From: Cladocopium goreaui
Lineage: Eukaryota > Sar > Dinophyceae > Suessiales > Symbiodiniaceae
Length of the DNA stretch: 64,000 nucleotides
Direction: 5' to 3'
NCBI GenBank assembly: GCA_947184155.2
Contig: CAMXCT020004057.1
Location: 345,001 to 409,000, forward strand
Under the pieces are notes generated by a model. It made no database searches. It worked only from the letters and a program-made list of their open reading frames with translations, and was not told where the DNA came from. Positions 1 through 10,625 of the stretch are shown piece after piece (positions within the stretch are counted from its first letter, which is position 1; every line of letters begins with the position of its first letter). The translations under genes and the position numbers were made by a program.

Positions 1-1370
1 ATCTAATTTAAGGTTCAAAAAGATTTTACCAATAACCATTCACTATGATAAATATGACCCAACAAGAGCAGGTAAATATATTGAATTACCATAATGGATT
101 AAACTAAGAAAGGCATGCATCAACATCAAAAACAAATACCAAAAATGTTTTAAATTCTGTGTTCAATCCGTAGTCCATGACAAAATAAGCAAAAATAACC
201 CAGAGGAAATGTTCCACTATAATAAATTAAATGATGATATTTTGAAATGGGATGGTGTAAATTTCCCATCTGGTAACAGAGATATAGACAGATTTGAAGA
301 AAACAATAAATCAATTTCAATCAATGTTTTTGCACCTGATGACTGCCTAAATGATAATAAGATTATCTTACATAGAGGCACTAAAAACAGAAATGCTAAA
401 TATGAAATTGATTTGTTAAAAATCTATGATGAAGATAATAACTATCACTATGTTTTAGTAAAAAACAAAAGTAGATTACTTAACTGCCAAAGCAACGCTA
501 ATACAAAACAGAAACGCTACTGTCACCATTGCTTAAATCCCTTTCAAACAGAAAAGGCATATAAGAACCATCTTGAAAAAGGTTGTATGGCATCAAAGGG
601 ACAACAAACAAAGATGCCCGATAAAGACACTTATATTGAATTCGAAAAGCATAATACTAAATTGCCTTGTCCTTTTGTAATCTATGGTGATTTTGAATGT
701 CTAACCACCAACTCTAACAATGGCATAAAAGGGACTTACCAAGAACATAAACCATGCGGTTGTACGTTGAATGTTGTAAGCAGGATTGATAATACTTGCC
801 AACCATACTTGTACAGAGGTGAGGATTGTATGAAAAAGTGTTGTTGAAAATCTGACTGAAATTAAGCAAGATATTTTTGAAAAAATGAATGTTAATAAAC
901 CAATGGATGACCAATGGATGAACTAACTTACGAACAAAAGACAGAAGTTAGAAACGTTACAAACTGCTCCATGTGTGGTAAGAAATTTCAAGAAGACGAT
1001 ACAAAAGTCCAAGACCAGTGCCATTTCACTGGTAAATACAGAGGCGCGGCACATGTAAAATGTAATTTGGATTACTCATTTAAGTATTTTAAAATCCCTA
1101 TTTTCTTTCATATTAAAAACTATGACGCCCACTTATATAATCATAGCAAAAGCAAATGAACTTAACTAAACATAGAACTTAACCAAAACAAGAGAATAGA
1201 TGTAATAGCACAAAACAGCAAAAACTTCATAACCTTTTCATTTGGCGCTTGCCAGTTTAGAGACAGTTTCGCTCTCTTATCAGCGTCACTAGATAAGTTA
1301 GTTAGATAAAACAAATATGAAGGAAATGAAAAGATGAAAGATTGGGAAACGCATTTTAGATATACAAGCA
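1..1370 (+). pseudogene. Polinton-type DNA polymerase B, N-terminal fragment (copy 1)
   Basis: This is the N-terminal part of a protein-primed family B DNA polymerase as found in Polinton/Maverick elements. The reading begins before the window. Visible parts in order: a conserved stretch around IHYDKYDPTR, a C2H2-like finger (CHHCLNPFQTEKAYKNH), the exonuclease-I-like VIYGDFECL, then an HNH/endonuclease-VII-like block with CGKKFQEDD and KCNLDYSFKYFKIP. It is broken: CAA is replaced by TAA at 92-94, a frameshift lies near 838, CCAATGGATGA is duplicated in tandem near 902-922, and further stops occur near 1157-1310. The homologous copy at 10757-12944 shows what each site should be. Homology stops abruptly at 1370, where a LINE begins. 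Identity as PolB is firm from these motifs; activity is excluded. Confidence 0.88.
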
Positions 1371-1459
1371 CCCTCTCTCACATCGCACAAGAAATTCGTG
1401 TGCAGGAAAAGTAGCCGACCAGCTTGTGTGAGCTACTAATCCACTTCCTGTACAGAGGT
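1371..1459 (-). other. LINE 3' end with two stem-loops
   Basis: The last bases of the element contain GCACA...TGTGC (1385-1403) and GTAGC...GCTAC (1411-1436), both short hairpins, followed by a GA-rich end (GTGAGAGAGGG read on the minus strand). A structured, non-poly-A 3' end is typical of LINEs whose RT recognises a specific tail, and SINEs borrowing the same tail are known in dinoflagellates. That this particular tail is such a recognition element is inference. Confidence 0.55.
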
Positions 1460-2684
1460 CTACCAAAAAGACGGGAACCTCAATGACGACACCGAACTCG
1501 ACCGACGAAAAAGAGAGGAAAGGTCCTCAACCACCGTGGGGTGCAGGGGGACGCGACCCAACACAGCCAACCCAGCAAAACCAATGGACTCGTCGGGAAA
1601 CCGTACCTCAACATCGCCCTCAACCCGAGGGAGCCCGCAAACGGCCCCAAGCGCACGCGACCAAGCGCGATAGAGCCGCGGCATACCAGGCAGCGCAAAA
1701 GCATTAAGGACGGAGTCCTCAACCATGCACCACTTACCCTCAAACCAGAAAGGGGGCAACACACCGGTATCGTAAATGAACTGCCACAACAGCTCAAGCG
1801 CCGTGATGCCGGACCAACCGGCGGCACAAGAGGGATACCACCGCAACTCCTGCAACCATCCCACCATCTTAGCAGAAAAGGCCTCGTGGACCTGGGGACC
1901 AGCTTCGAGGCCAACAAGCCTGGTACCCCTACCGACCACCTGAAAGCCAGCAGGGTCAGGACAAACCCGCCTGGGACGATCAACTTCAACAAAGGCATGA
2001 GCAATGGCGATGTGCATGTCCGCCAACGCGACAGCCGCCTCCTTGTTGGTTTGGCAGGACATGAACAACTCCTGATACAACGCGTGGCGCGCACGTGCAA
2101 CCACAACCTTACGCGCCTCTGCATCAGCGTAACTGTGTAGCCAAGATCCGCGCATTGCCAGTAAGGGTGGCAACGTCCTGGTGCGCCTTCACCCACCGAA
2201 CCACACAATTCCCCCACTCTCTCTCATTCGTACGGCGGCAGAAGTACCTCCAGAGATCCTGGCGTTCAACCGGAATGTGGTCGCATCTGTCACCCACAGG
2301 CCGACGCAAAAGCTTTTCAGCGTACGCGACCACCTGAAAGTTGTCACAGAAGACAGTGACACAGGAAAAGGAGGCCAACGCAACCGTGATCGCAAGCAAC
2401 TCCGCCCTAAAACTGGATTGATCCAGGCCAGGCAAGAGTCCGGACCAAACCACCTCATATTGCCCGTTACTTTGTGCAAGGATAACGGAGCCACCTGCAC
2501 TGCTAAGCATCGGATTCCGTGGTGACAAGCAACTACCGTCCGTGAAGACAAACAGCCTACTGCCGACGGACGACTCTACCTCCAAAGGCCAACCCAGACC
2601 GCAGGTCAGCCTGCCAACCGTGCAGCGCGGATGGCTCGTCCCACAACCCATAGGCCCAGGTGTGCTCCGGCAAGTCACGGACAC
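1460..2684 (-). pseudogene. LINE RNase H and C-terminal tail
   Basis: RNase H motifs appear in order: FTDGS (first Asp), FRAELLAI (Glu), VFCDN (second Asp) and WVKAHQD (last His/Asp). The domain covers about 2684-2130. A frameshift near 2150 leads into a 237-codon tail (2173-1460) with no motif I know. RNase H after a LINE RT places the element in an RNase-H-bearing clade; I cannot assign the clade further. Confidence 0.75.
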
Positions 2685-3564
2685 CCAGTGACGCCAGAAA
2701 AGGGGCCCTCAAGTCTGCCACCGCCTCGCAGAACTTCGCCCGATGAAGCCTGGAGGCGTCCATGCCACAGAGCGGACAAGCCCTAGAGACCTCCAAACCA
2801 ACCGCATGCGACAGACAATTGTGCGTGTAAGTCACCCCAGTACACTGCACGAGCAAAAGACTCTGTTCGGCCAGGGGGTACTTCATCCAAGTACGCGACA
2901 AACCCAAGTCCAGCTTACCGACCTGCCCGCAGGACTTACGATGGGAGACATTCCGCGCCACCTGATCCATCCATGAAGACTCCAAAACTCGCCGAACCGC
3001 CTTTAACGGTGTTTCCACCAAATGAAAGGACCGGCCCAAATCGTCCTGAACCTCCAAACCCACCGGAAGCCACTCCAAGGAACGCAGTTGCCTCGCCAAT
3101 AGGTAGGACACACCTCCATTACCGCACCTCAAGGAGACTAAACCCCTCTGCATGCGACGACGCGCCTGCGGAAAGTCCCTCCACATGAGCCGGAAGAGAC
3201 GGATCCGCTGCAAAAGCAAACAGAAAGCAGGATCAACCGTCTGAGTGGCACCGACGGGGCAGGCCAACCAAGGACTAACACCGGGCTTTGCCAGGGACGC
3301 AACCCGACCCGCCTGCGTACGCAACCGCTTCAGAACAGAGAAAGGGACCTGGCAGGTCTCCGCCCCATGCAGACATTGGGCCCAAACCCCGGACACAATC
3401 AGCCGGCTTTTGCGCCACCGCGAGCACGGTATGCCCCTGGCACGAAGCAACCTCTTGTGCCCTGCTGACACACGCTGATTCCGTTTAGCTGCCGCCCGCC
3501 TTACAGTATGGCAAGTCGGCGCCAAGGTCGACAGCCTGCAGCTTAACCGGGATACAATCATCAT
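2557..3564 (-). pseudogene. LINE RT connector region
   Basis: This is an open stretch of 335 codons between the RT palm and RNase H, rich in Arg, Leu and Cys. It contains a CPLCGMDASRLHRAKFC segment that could be a zinc-binding C-x2-C-x7-H-x3-C finger, as many LINE connector regions have. It continues the RT reading after a frameshift near 3500 and passes by another frameshift near 2590 into RNase H. I recognise it by position rather than by a strong motif. Confidence 0.6.
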
Positions 3565-4018
3565 TCAACTTTGCAGCCCTCATCCTACGGCGCCCTTCCG
3601 CAGTAGTACTCCACATCCAACACTTGCTGGGAGAGATGGGGAGGGCACAACACTCCAGAAACTGGGCCACAAAAGGCAAGGACTCCAAAACACGCCGGAC
3701 TTCACTAGCCAAAACCTGCCAGTTGTCAGCATAAGTCAACGGCATAACGTCAGCCTTAGTTTGCATCCAGAGAGCGAAGAACCAACACATGCAAAACATT
3801 GCAACAACCGACAACGGGTCACCTTCCGGCACACCTGGTGCTGCAGAACTGGAGCGATAAACCAGCTCAGCACGGTAAATGTTGCCAGCGACCAACAACA
3901 AATGACGCTCCATACCATCGAGCCCACGCAGCCACGCATCAACCACGTTGCGGTCAACCCCGCAGTGACACATGACATCTCGAACCAACGGGCGACGGAG
4001 GACATTGAAAGCCTTAGG
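3485..4018 (-). pseudogene. LINE reverse transcriptase palm, truncated
   Basis: The reading starts at the tail of motif A (KAFNVLRRPLVRDV), so the N-terminal fingers and first catalytic aspartate are missing. Motif B is GVPEGDPLSVVAMF. The motif C position reads YADN where active enzymes have YADD. This substitution, together with the truncation and a frameshift near 3500 into the next segment, means no polymerase activity is expected. The family call (non-LTR RT) rests on motif spacing and the downstream RNase H. Confidence 0.8.
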
Positions 4019-4123
4019 GAAAATCAGCCACTGATTTTGGGAAATCGGCCACCGATTTGGGGAAAACCTGCCACCGACTGAAGAAACCGTCTCCGTGTTT
4101 GGGAAAAAAATACTTTACTTCGT
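4019..4123. repeat. Degenerate TTTGGG-rich repeat fragment
   Basis: Short copies of a TGGGAAA-type motif. A stretch at 4078-4107 (GAAACCGTCTCCGTGTTTGG) recurs at 4889-4920, so this piece and 4801-5030 look like one array later split by the 24-bp satellite. Confidence 0.5.
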
Positions 4124-4582
4124 GTGATCCCCACCATGACATTTATACATTTTGTTACTGGCAAATCTTCTGGCATTCTATCTGACATATCTTCTGGCAT
4201 TCTATCTGGCATATCTTCTGGCATTCTACCTGGCATATGTTCTGGCATATCTTCTGGCATTCTATCTGGCATTCTTATCTGGCATATCTTCTGGCATCCT
4301 ATCTGGCATTCTATCTGCCAAATCTTCTGGCATTCTATCCGGCAAACATTCTGGCACTTTATCTGGCATACCTTCTGGCATTCTCTCTGGCATATCTTCT
4401 GGCATTCTATCTGGCATATCTTCTAACATTCTATCTGGCATATCTTCTGGCACTCTATCTGGCATATCTTATGGCATTCTGTCTGGCATATCTTCTGACA
4501 TTCTTTTTGACATTCTTTCTGGCATTCTATCTGGCATATCTTCTGACATTCTACCTGACATCTTTTCTGACATTCTTCCCGT
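4124..4582. repeat. 24-bp minisatellite
   Basis: About 19 imperfect copies of a 24-bp unit made of two 12-mers (TCTGGCATTCTA and TCTGGCATATCT). Long open frames on both strands (for example repeated Met-Pro-Glu-Asp/Arg on minus) are by-products of the period being divisible by three. Confidence 0.9.
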
Positions 4583-4800
4583 TGAGGTCTGGCAGTGCCC
4601 ACTGCGATCTGGAAGTCGCGGTTGAGGTCCGGCAGTGCCCACTGCGATCTGGAAGTCGCGGTTGAGGTCCGGCAGTGCCCACTGCGATCTGGAGCTCGGA
4701 GGTCCGGCTGTGCCCACTGGGATCGGGACTGCGAGGAGGAGGCGGCGGGTGAGGAGGCGGAGGAGGCGGAGGAGGAGGAGGAGAAGAGCTCTGTTAAAAT
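4583..4800. repeat. 42-bp minisatellite and GGA-rich tract
   Basis: Three near-identical 42-bp units containing GGCAGTGCCCACTGCGATCT run from 4583 to about 4705, followed by a purine tract rich in GAGGAGGCGG (4730-4795). No gene. Confidence 0.85.
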
Positions 4801-5030
4801 CTAGCAACCCTCACCTGGCAGGTGGGGAACAAGCTCCGTTTTTGGGACAAACAGGCTCCGTGTTTGGGAAAAACACGCTGCGTTTGTGGGAAGAAACCGT
4901 CTCCGTGTTTGGGAAAAACAAGCTCCGTTTTTGGAAACTGGTTCCGTTTTGGGGAAAAACTGGCTCGGTTTGGGGGAAAATTGGCTCGGTTTTGGGATTG
5001 GCTTGGGACAAAGCTCAAGTCTCACTGTTT
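4801..5030. repeat. About 28-bp GCTCCGTTTTTGGG repeat
   Basis: Six to seven diverged copies of a unit of about 28 bp built round CTCCGTTTTTGGGAAAAAC. Open frames on all strands are repeat-generated. Confidence 0.75.
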
Positions 5031-5271
5031 TGAACGCTAAGCATGTTTGGGTTTGGGTTTAGGAATTTTGAACTGGGTGTCTCTAAAAAGAAGTCAACCG
5101 GTAGCAAGTTGGAAGGGTAAAATGCTCAAACCTATAAACTTTGATGTCGAAACTGTTTTGGGGTTTGTGTTAGGGACTTGTATGAGATGCCCAAACTGAT
5201 ATACATAGTTCCTATTGAGGATAAAAATACTTAAACAAAGATTAAGATATATAATTAACTATATACACAAT
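5031..5271. other. No gene seen
   Basis: AT-rich spacer between the minisatellites and the Polinton relic. It contains TTTGGGTTTGGGTTTAGG (about 5045-5062) and a short stretch near 5200 resembling the integrase segment IVPIE. Neither is long enough to annotate. Confidence 0.5.
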
Positions 5272-5622
5272 ATGCCTTGTTACTTTGTAAGTAGTGGAGT
5301 TGAAATCCCGATGACAAATCAAACCTTTGACTTTATTTGGAACGGTTTTGGCAACAAAGAACTCATTGACAGCGAAACATCTTCATCTGAAGAAAGCTAC
5401 AAAGCAAACTCATCCGCTAACAAGAACACCAATGCTGACTGGAGAAAGCAGGAGGACGGATACTACAACAGAACACCGAACGACGAAAAGTACTTCCAAA
5501 AATATTACCAAGAGAAAACGAAACAACCTTGTGTATGCGATATGTGCGGTTCTTACTTAAGTTGTAAATCAAACTTGGCAAAGCACAAGAGAACCAAGAA
5601 GTGCCAGAGGTTCTTGGTTTGA
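5272..5622 (+). CDS. Small zinc-finger protein of the Polinton relic
   Basis: A 116-residue acidic-then-basic protein. I chose the ATG at 5272 rather than the upstream in-frame start at 5215 because the extra 19 residues are AT-rich and untypical. It has a Ser/Glu-rich middle and a C-terminal finger CDMCGSYLSCKSNLAKHKR followed by KKC, a C-x2-C-x12-H variant finger. Small zinc-finger ORFs next to the integrase are common in Polinton-like elements. The frame is intact. It could bind nucleic acid; no specific role can be given. The integrase follows 60 bases downstream on the same strand. Confidence 0.6.
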   Translation: MPCYFVSSGVEIPMTNQTFDFIWNGFGNKELIDSETSSSEESYKANSSANKNTNADWRKQEDGYYNRTPNDEKYFQKYYQEKTKQPCVCDMCGSYLSCKSNLAKHKRTKKCQRFLV

Positions 5623-5685
5623 GTTCACTATGATTTTATGATGCAAGAAAATATCATAAAATTATAATCTAAATATTTTTAGTGA

Positions 5686-6624
5686 CAAGATCGGAAAAAG
5701 AAAAAGTATTGGAAAGAATATATATACTACGACGTGGACGAGGGCTTCAGTTCAGCGAGAGACTTGTACGAAAAGGCTAGGAAAGTCGATGTCGGCAAAA
5801 CTTTGGACATGGTATCTACATGGATGAGGGCGCAACCGAACAAGCAAACACGAAATTACAAGAACTACGATTCCTACACTGCACCATTCCCGAAGTATGA
5901 ATTTCAAATTGACTTAATGGATGTCACTAGTTTGCTGCGAGACGTAGGTTCTGAAATCAAAAGTCAACTAAGATATGGTTTAATATGCATAGATCTTTTC
6001 AGCAAAAAATGTCACATTGTCCCTATTGAGAATAAAGATGGTGATGACGTTTATAAAGCAGTCATGGAGTGTTTCAAGGTATTAGGTCAGCCTTTGTCGA
6101 TTTACAGCGACGACGAAGGAGCGTTGAACAGCAAGAAACTGCAAACATTTTTTAGGGAGGAAGGTATAACACACGTAATAGCAAAGACGCATGCAAATCA
6201 GGCAGAAAGGATGATACGCACGGTCAAAAAAATGATTGGGGACAGATTGAGGCATTACAAAACCAAAACATGGGTGGAAGTGCTAAAGCCATCATTGAAT
6301 AGATACAACAACCAAATCCACAGTAGCACCAAGACAACACCAAATAATGCGCACAATCTTGAAAACGTAATTCAGGTCAGAACAAATCTGATACTGAAAG
6401 AAAAGCACAACAGAAAATATCCAAACATAAGTGAAGGAGATTATGTTAAGATATTTGAAAAAGGAAAGGGCAACTATGTATCAAGGAAAGAAACTAGAAG
6501 TCAATGGAGTGAAAGAAAGTATAAAGTAATACTAGTTGGTCGTGATATGATGAATAATAGATACTATAAACTAGATGGAATGAGTAAAAGATATAATAGG
6601 CATGAATTACTTTTGGTTGATTAG
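5686..6624 (+). CDS. Polinton retroviral-type integrase
   Basis: This is a DDE integrase of the rve fold, the enzyme that joins Polinton ends to target DNA. The frame is open from 5686 (after TGA at 5683-5685) with no ATG near the start. The first GTG is at 5734 and residue numbers below count from it. Catalytic positions: D60 (FQIDLMDV), D126 (IYSDDEGAL) and E158 (NQAERMIRTVKK). The C-terminal SH3-like region (GDYVKIFEKGKGNY to RHELLLVD) is typical of Polinton integrases. No internal stop is present, so this is the best preserved Polinton gene here, although the D126-E158 spacing (31 residues between) is shorter than the usual 35. The start is uncertain; a spliced or lost upstream start is possible. 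Confidence 0.85.
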   Translation, partial: QDRKKKKYWKEYIYYDVDEGFSSARDLYEKARKVDVGKTLDMVSTWMRAQPNKQTRNYKNYDSYTAPFPKYEFQIDLMDVTSLLRDVGSEIKSQLRYGLICIDLFSKKCHIVPIENKDGDDVYKAVMECFKVLGQPLSIYSDDEGALNSKKLQTFFREEGITHVIAKTHANQAERMIRTVKKMIGDRLRHYKTKTWVEVLKPSLNRYNNQIHSSTKTTPNNAHNLENVIQVRTNLILKEKHNRKYPNISEGDYVKIFEKGKGNYVSRKETRSQWSERKYKVILVGRDMMNNRYYKLDGMSKRYNRHELLLVD

Positions 6625-6688
6625 TAACTGCTCTTTTCTCTCCTGTTTTTGCCTTTCTCTTCTTTTGGGCGTTAATTCTATCTTTCTC

Positions 6689-7230
6689 TCATCGGTATCT
6701 TTCTCTTGGTGGCTGTCTTATTGCTTCTCTGGTTTCTTCTCTATACTTTGAATTCTTGTCATAACATGTGTCCTTATTTTTGCAGTGTTTCTTCTTTTTT
6801 TCTTGTATTTTCTTTTCATTGTTATCGGGATGCTGTTTGTTTCCTTCTTTATACTTTTCAATATTCTCTATGTGAATATGTGTTTTTTTACTGTTCGAGG
6901 TGATGCTCTCTTGTGGCATCGTAATATTCCCTTTTAGTCCTACCAACAATACATTTGTTAAGACAGCTCTTATCATTTTCAATATATTCACCTTCTCTCT
7001 TTTCGAGTTGCTTTTTGTTTTGGCATGGGTATTCTTCAATAAGAACTATTTTACAGTTTTCAACACCGAACTCATCAAACGATTTCACAGAGTTAGGATG
7101 ATGGTTTTGGGGATTTGTATTGTTTATACAGATAAGATTTATAATCTCTTCTATGTCCTGCCATTCTTTGACTTAGTTTTTCAGTTGTTGAATTTATATC
7201 CATATATCTTAAATCATTTTTTGTTTTTAG
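6689..7230 (-). pseudogene. GIY-YIG homing-type endonuclease, frameshifted
   Basis: On the minus strand the reading STTEKLSQRMAGHRRDYK is the region just after the YIG motif of a GIY-YIG nuclease; the glycine before ST is replaced by Asn. After a frameshift near 7100 it continues FGVENCKIVLIEEYPC, then KREGEYIEND (catalytic Glu region) and NKCIVGRTKREYY. A second shift leads to a Lys/Glu-rich tail (6689-6905). Such nucleases are frequent Polinton and giant-virus cargo. The GIY half is not visible upstream, where the reading runs directly out of the polymerase C terminus. Confidence 0.72.
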
Positions 7231-8826
7231 ATATTTTATGGCGCAATGTCCAAATGGGAGACTCTCAAAATCTGAATGCCAGTATATAGCGTTTATTATC
7301 GTAGTTGCTTAAAGCATATTTAGTCTGATTAATGCTATAGATTTGATGGTTCTTACTTCTGATAGGGTAAAACTGACTTCTCCTTGACAGTTTCTATTCA
7401 ATGTCTCTTCATAAGTTTTGTAACTTAACTGATTGCTCACTTTATGCTTGACTACCCCTTTACTTTTCTTGTGTTCTTTCTCATCACCGTACACTTTATA
7501 ACAATATGCCTTTGGTTTCAATCCTATAAAGTGAGTAATTATTTTACCGTTCATTTCATCCTTGAGTTTTCTTAATACCTTATTATTTGTTTTATCATAA
7601 TTTGGATGCTCTTGTGGATAATCACTGAAATCCATGTATTCATTTATCTACTTAAAGTCTTCATAAAAATCATCAGTCTCAACTTTGATTACATAACTAT
7701 CCGTATCGGTATATACCAACTTCATTTTATTATCATATTTTGGTTTTAACACATCATAGTAAAATGAATACATGTGAATTTTAGAAGAGTCTAAAATAGA
7801 CATACCCATGTAGATAGGTTTGTTTAGTTCCACTGTGTGTTGATCTTTTTCAACAATTACAAGGTCTTCATTTATGATATACCTGTGCTTGAATAGCGGT
7901 TTATTAACCAGTTTTTGGAAGCGTTCAGGCGTATTGACAATTTCAAAATCACCATGCTTTCTTACATTCTCCATGGTCTTACCATATACACTGTTGTTCA
8001 TTAACTTAAACAATTTTTTTTCAAAATCATTTTTGGCATTTTCTCTCTTTTCAGTGTTGAATTAAATGAATGGTTTTAAGAAGTTTGTTTGTTTAAAACT
8101 TATTGCTCTATGGACTTTTCTAAGACTTAATCCTTGTTGTAAATAACTCTTCAATGCTGATATATGTAAGACATATTTCTTTTTATCCATCACATTTAAA
8201 AATATATAATTTATATGTTTGTCTTTTCATCACTGGCATCTTCTCCGTAATAGTATTTGTGTATATCCTTTTGGACTTGTGAAAGCATACTCTCATTGAT
8301 ACACATGATTTCAGGTGCTAATGGATAGTCTTTATGTAAATCATGAAGTTCCTTTGGATAATCTAAACCAACTTCTAATATGTATCCTATGTCATCATCA
8401 TCACTATATTTCATTACTGTCCTTTCATCCATTCTAGCGTAATGCCATTGAAAATCATCATAGGGAAGTTTCTTACACATTGCTAATCCATAAAGGTTTT
8501 TAGCATCTAAATATATAACTTATGTGTGATGAAGGTTTAGATTTATCATAATCTTCATTCATGTATTTATTGTTTGCTTCTACTTTCGTGAAGGAGCACT
8601 GTGTCATTCCTCCTCTCAATCCTTTTCAATCATCTCATACGTATCTTTTATGTGGATTTGTTGAAGTCTAACTCCTGTTAGTGATAAAAAGGCATTCCAA
8701 GAATAATTAGGTAAAGTGATACAATATGCTGGGTCTAACCCATAATAGTTTAAGCACATATCCCTAAAATTTTCAAAAACATCAGTTGGTAAGAATACAT
8801 CAGTCATCAAATATAAACCATGATCG
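7231..8826 (-). pseudogene. DNA polymerase B, C-terminal half (palm, fingers, thumb)
   Basis: Motifs in order on the minus strand: LMTDVFLPTDVFENFRD (8810 on), the motif A region YLDAKNLYGLAM (about 8480-8520), DDDDIGYILEVGLDYPKELH, motif B KLMNNSVYGKTMEN (about 7980-8010), motif C YTDTDS (about 7705), then KSKGVVKHKVSNQLSY and the C-terminal SLPFGHCAIKYL. These define a protein-primed PolB. At least five lesions break it: frameshifts near 8630, 8520, 7640, 7370 and 7295, and a TAA before FNTEKRE near 8060. It is the continuation of the N-terminal half at 10757-12944. Confidence 0.88.
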
Positions 8827-9091
8827 AAGGAAGTTTAGAAGTCAAACTTCCGACAATATGGACAGATGAAAAGCAGAGCAGGGCAGAGGCAGAGAGAAGA
8901 GAAAGATTAGAAGAGAGAAGATCAGAGAAGAGAAAGTCAGAAGAAAGAAGATGCAAATGCAGATGCGCGAAAAGGTAGGAAAGTCGCAAAACATTGTGTT
9001 TTTCCAATGATTTGACGCTCCGGAGGGTCGAAAAGTAGGCTCGCTAAAGCGGCGGGTGCGGAGCCAGCTTGGCCAGATGAGAGATGAACAT
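8827..9091. other. Insert, purine-rich spacer
   Basis: Start of the DNA that splits the polymerase. 8870-8960 is a strongly purine-biased tract (AGAGAAGAGAAAG type). No gene seen. Confidence 0.5.
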
Positions 9092-9440
9092 GTGCACGCG
9101 GTTGTGGCGCGAAGCACATTTCGAAGTCAAAATGTACAAAACACACCATGCTCGAACCACTTTTGGAAGTTGCGATGTCGAAAAAGTGCACGCCGTTGTG
9201 GCGCGAAGCACATTTCGAAGTCAAAATGTACAAAACACACCATGGTCGGACCACTTTTGGAAGTTGAGATGTCGAAAAAGTGCACGCCGTTGTGGCGCGA
9301 AGCGCATTTCGAAGTCAAAATGTACAAAACACACCAGGTCCAGACCACTTTTGGCAGTGCACGCCGTTGTGGCGCGAAGCACATTTCGAAGTCAAAATGT
9401 ACGAAACACACCACGTTCGGACCACTTTTGGAGGTTCAGA
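9092..9440. repeat. 94-bp tandem repeat
   Basis: Four copies, three with a 94-bp period (starts near 9092, 9186, 9280) and one after a 77-bp step (9357), each with GTTGTGGCGCGAAGCACATT and AAAATGTACAAAACACACCA. Overlapping open frames on both strands come from the repeat. Confidence 0.85.
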
Positions 9441-9824
9441 TATCGTTTCGCCTGGCAGGCGCAAGGGATTGTGCACCTCTTCAAAACTAAAAAAACGTGA
9501 GGGTTTCGTCGCATTTCCAAAAACGATGGCGGGCATGGGACATTTGAAGAGGATCTGCAAAGATGCATTTTCCGTGGCAGGCGCAGTACAAAAGACATGT
9601 TCATGAGAGATGTTAGGAGGTCAGGGCGCTGATTTCCTGAGAGGGCTTGCAGTTTGGAGCATCAGATCTGTAGGTTTGCTAAGATGTTTTTGCGTGACAG
9701 GTGCAGCACTTCATATGACCTGGCATCAATTTTTCGTGGCAGGCGCGGTACTTTAGACAGGTGGAATGGAAAAATCGCAAAACGCATTGGTACGAGGCTG
9801 TCAGCGCTGCACTCAACTTTCCAT
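9441..9824. other. Unassigned insert DNA with scattered GGCAGGCGC motifs
   Basis: CGTGGCAGGCGC or close variants recur near 9450, 9575, 9695 and 9735, suggesting a decayed tandem repeat. No coding signal. Confidence 0.4.
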
Positions 9825-10062
9825 TTTTCAAGGAAGTCTCGCAGAATTGCTTTGATTTTGATGTTGTCAAATGCAAAAATTGAGGAAGTCTCGCTGAATT
9901 GCTGTGTTTTTTAGGGTGTCAACTTTGAAAAATGAAGAGGTCTCGCAGAATTGCTTCGTTTTGGATGTTGTCAAGTTCAAAATTTGAGGAAGTCTCGCAG
10001 AATTGCTTCGTTTTTGAAGTTGTCAACTTTGAAAAATGAAGACATCTCGCAGAATAGGTTGG
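9825..10062. repeat. About 52-bp tandem repeat
   Basis: Four to five copies of a unit with GTCTCGCAGAATTGCTTCGTTTT and a TTGTCAACTTTGAAAAAT-like half, alternating slightly between neighbours. Confidence 0.75.
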
Positions 10063-10074
10063 TTTTCAAGCTTG

Positions 10075-10407
10075 CAGATAGACAGGTAGATAGATAGACA
10101 GACAGACAGAGAGAGAGAGAGAGAGATATAGATAGATAGATAGATAGATAGATAGACAGATAGACAGATAGAGAGATAGGTAGATAGGTAGATAGGTGGA
10201 TAGATAGATAGATAGATAGATCGATAGATCGATAGATCGATAGATCGATAGATCGATCGATCGATCGATCGATAGGTCGATAGGTCGATAGGTCGACAGA
10301 TCGATAGATCGATAGATCGATAGATCGATAGATCGATAGATCGATAGATCAATAGATCGATCGATAGATAGATAGATAGATAGATAGAAAGTAGGTAGAA
10401 AGTAGAT

Positions 10408-10442
<35 letters not shown>

Positions 10443-10625
10443 GAGAGATAGATACAGAGAGAGATAGATACAGAGAGAGATAGATACAGAGAGAGATAGA
10501 TACAGAGAGAGATAGATAGAGAGAGAGAGAGATAGATAGATAGATAGAGAGAGAGAGATAGATAGATAGATAGATAGACAAATAGCTAGAAAACTAGACA
10601 GCTAGATAGATAGGTAGGTAGAGCC
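10075..10625. repeat. GATA/GATC microsatellite
   Basis: About 550 bases of (GATA)n with blocks of GATC (10200-10360) and GAGA. It adjoins the SINE-like body and is best read as its expanded 3' tail on the minus strand. Long Ser/Tyr/Leu/Ile frames here are repeat artefacts. Confidence 0.9.

Larger units (their letters stand above)
1371..4018 (-). mobile_element. 5'-truncated non-LTR retrotransposon (LINE)
   Basis: Read on the minus strand this is the 3' two thirds of a LINE: reverse transcriptase palm, a long connector, an RNase H domain and a C-terminal tail, then a 3' end with two small stem-loops. The 5' edge falls inside RT motif A, as expected of target-primed reverse transcription that stopped early. 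The 3' edge abuts polymerase-B sequence exactly at 1370/1371 with no poly-A. The base composition is GC-rich, unlike the AT-rich Polinton sequence it sits in. Three reading-frame changes make it dead. Confidence 0.82.

Noticed and set aside
4124-4665. Met-Pro-Glu-Asp or Leu-Ala-Phe-Tyr repeat proteins on both strands
   Set aside because: The 24-bp and 42-bp periods are multiples of three, so every frame without a stop in one unit stays open. No start context or flanking coding sequence.
5045-5062. Interstitial telomere (TTTAGGG)n
   Set aside because: Only three imperfect TTTGGG/TTTAGG units. They fit the degenerate TTTGGG repeat next to them.
10023-10581. Long Ser/Tyr/Ile/Leu protein frames
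   Set aside because: Pure translation of the GATA/GATC microsatellite.
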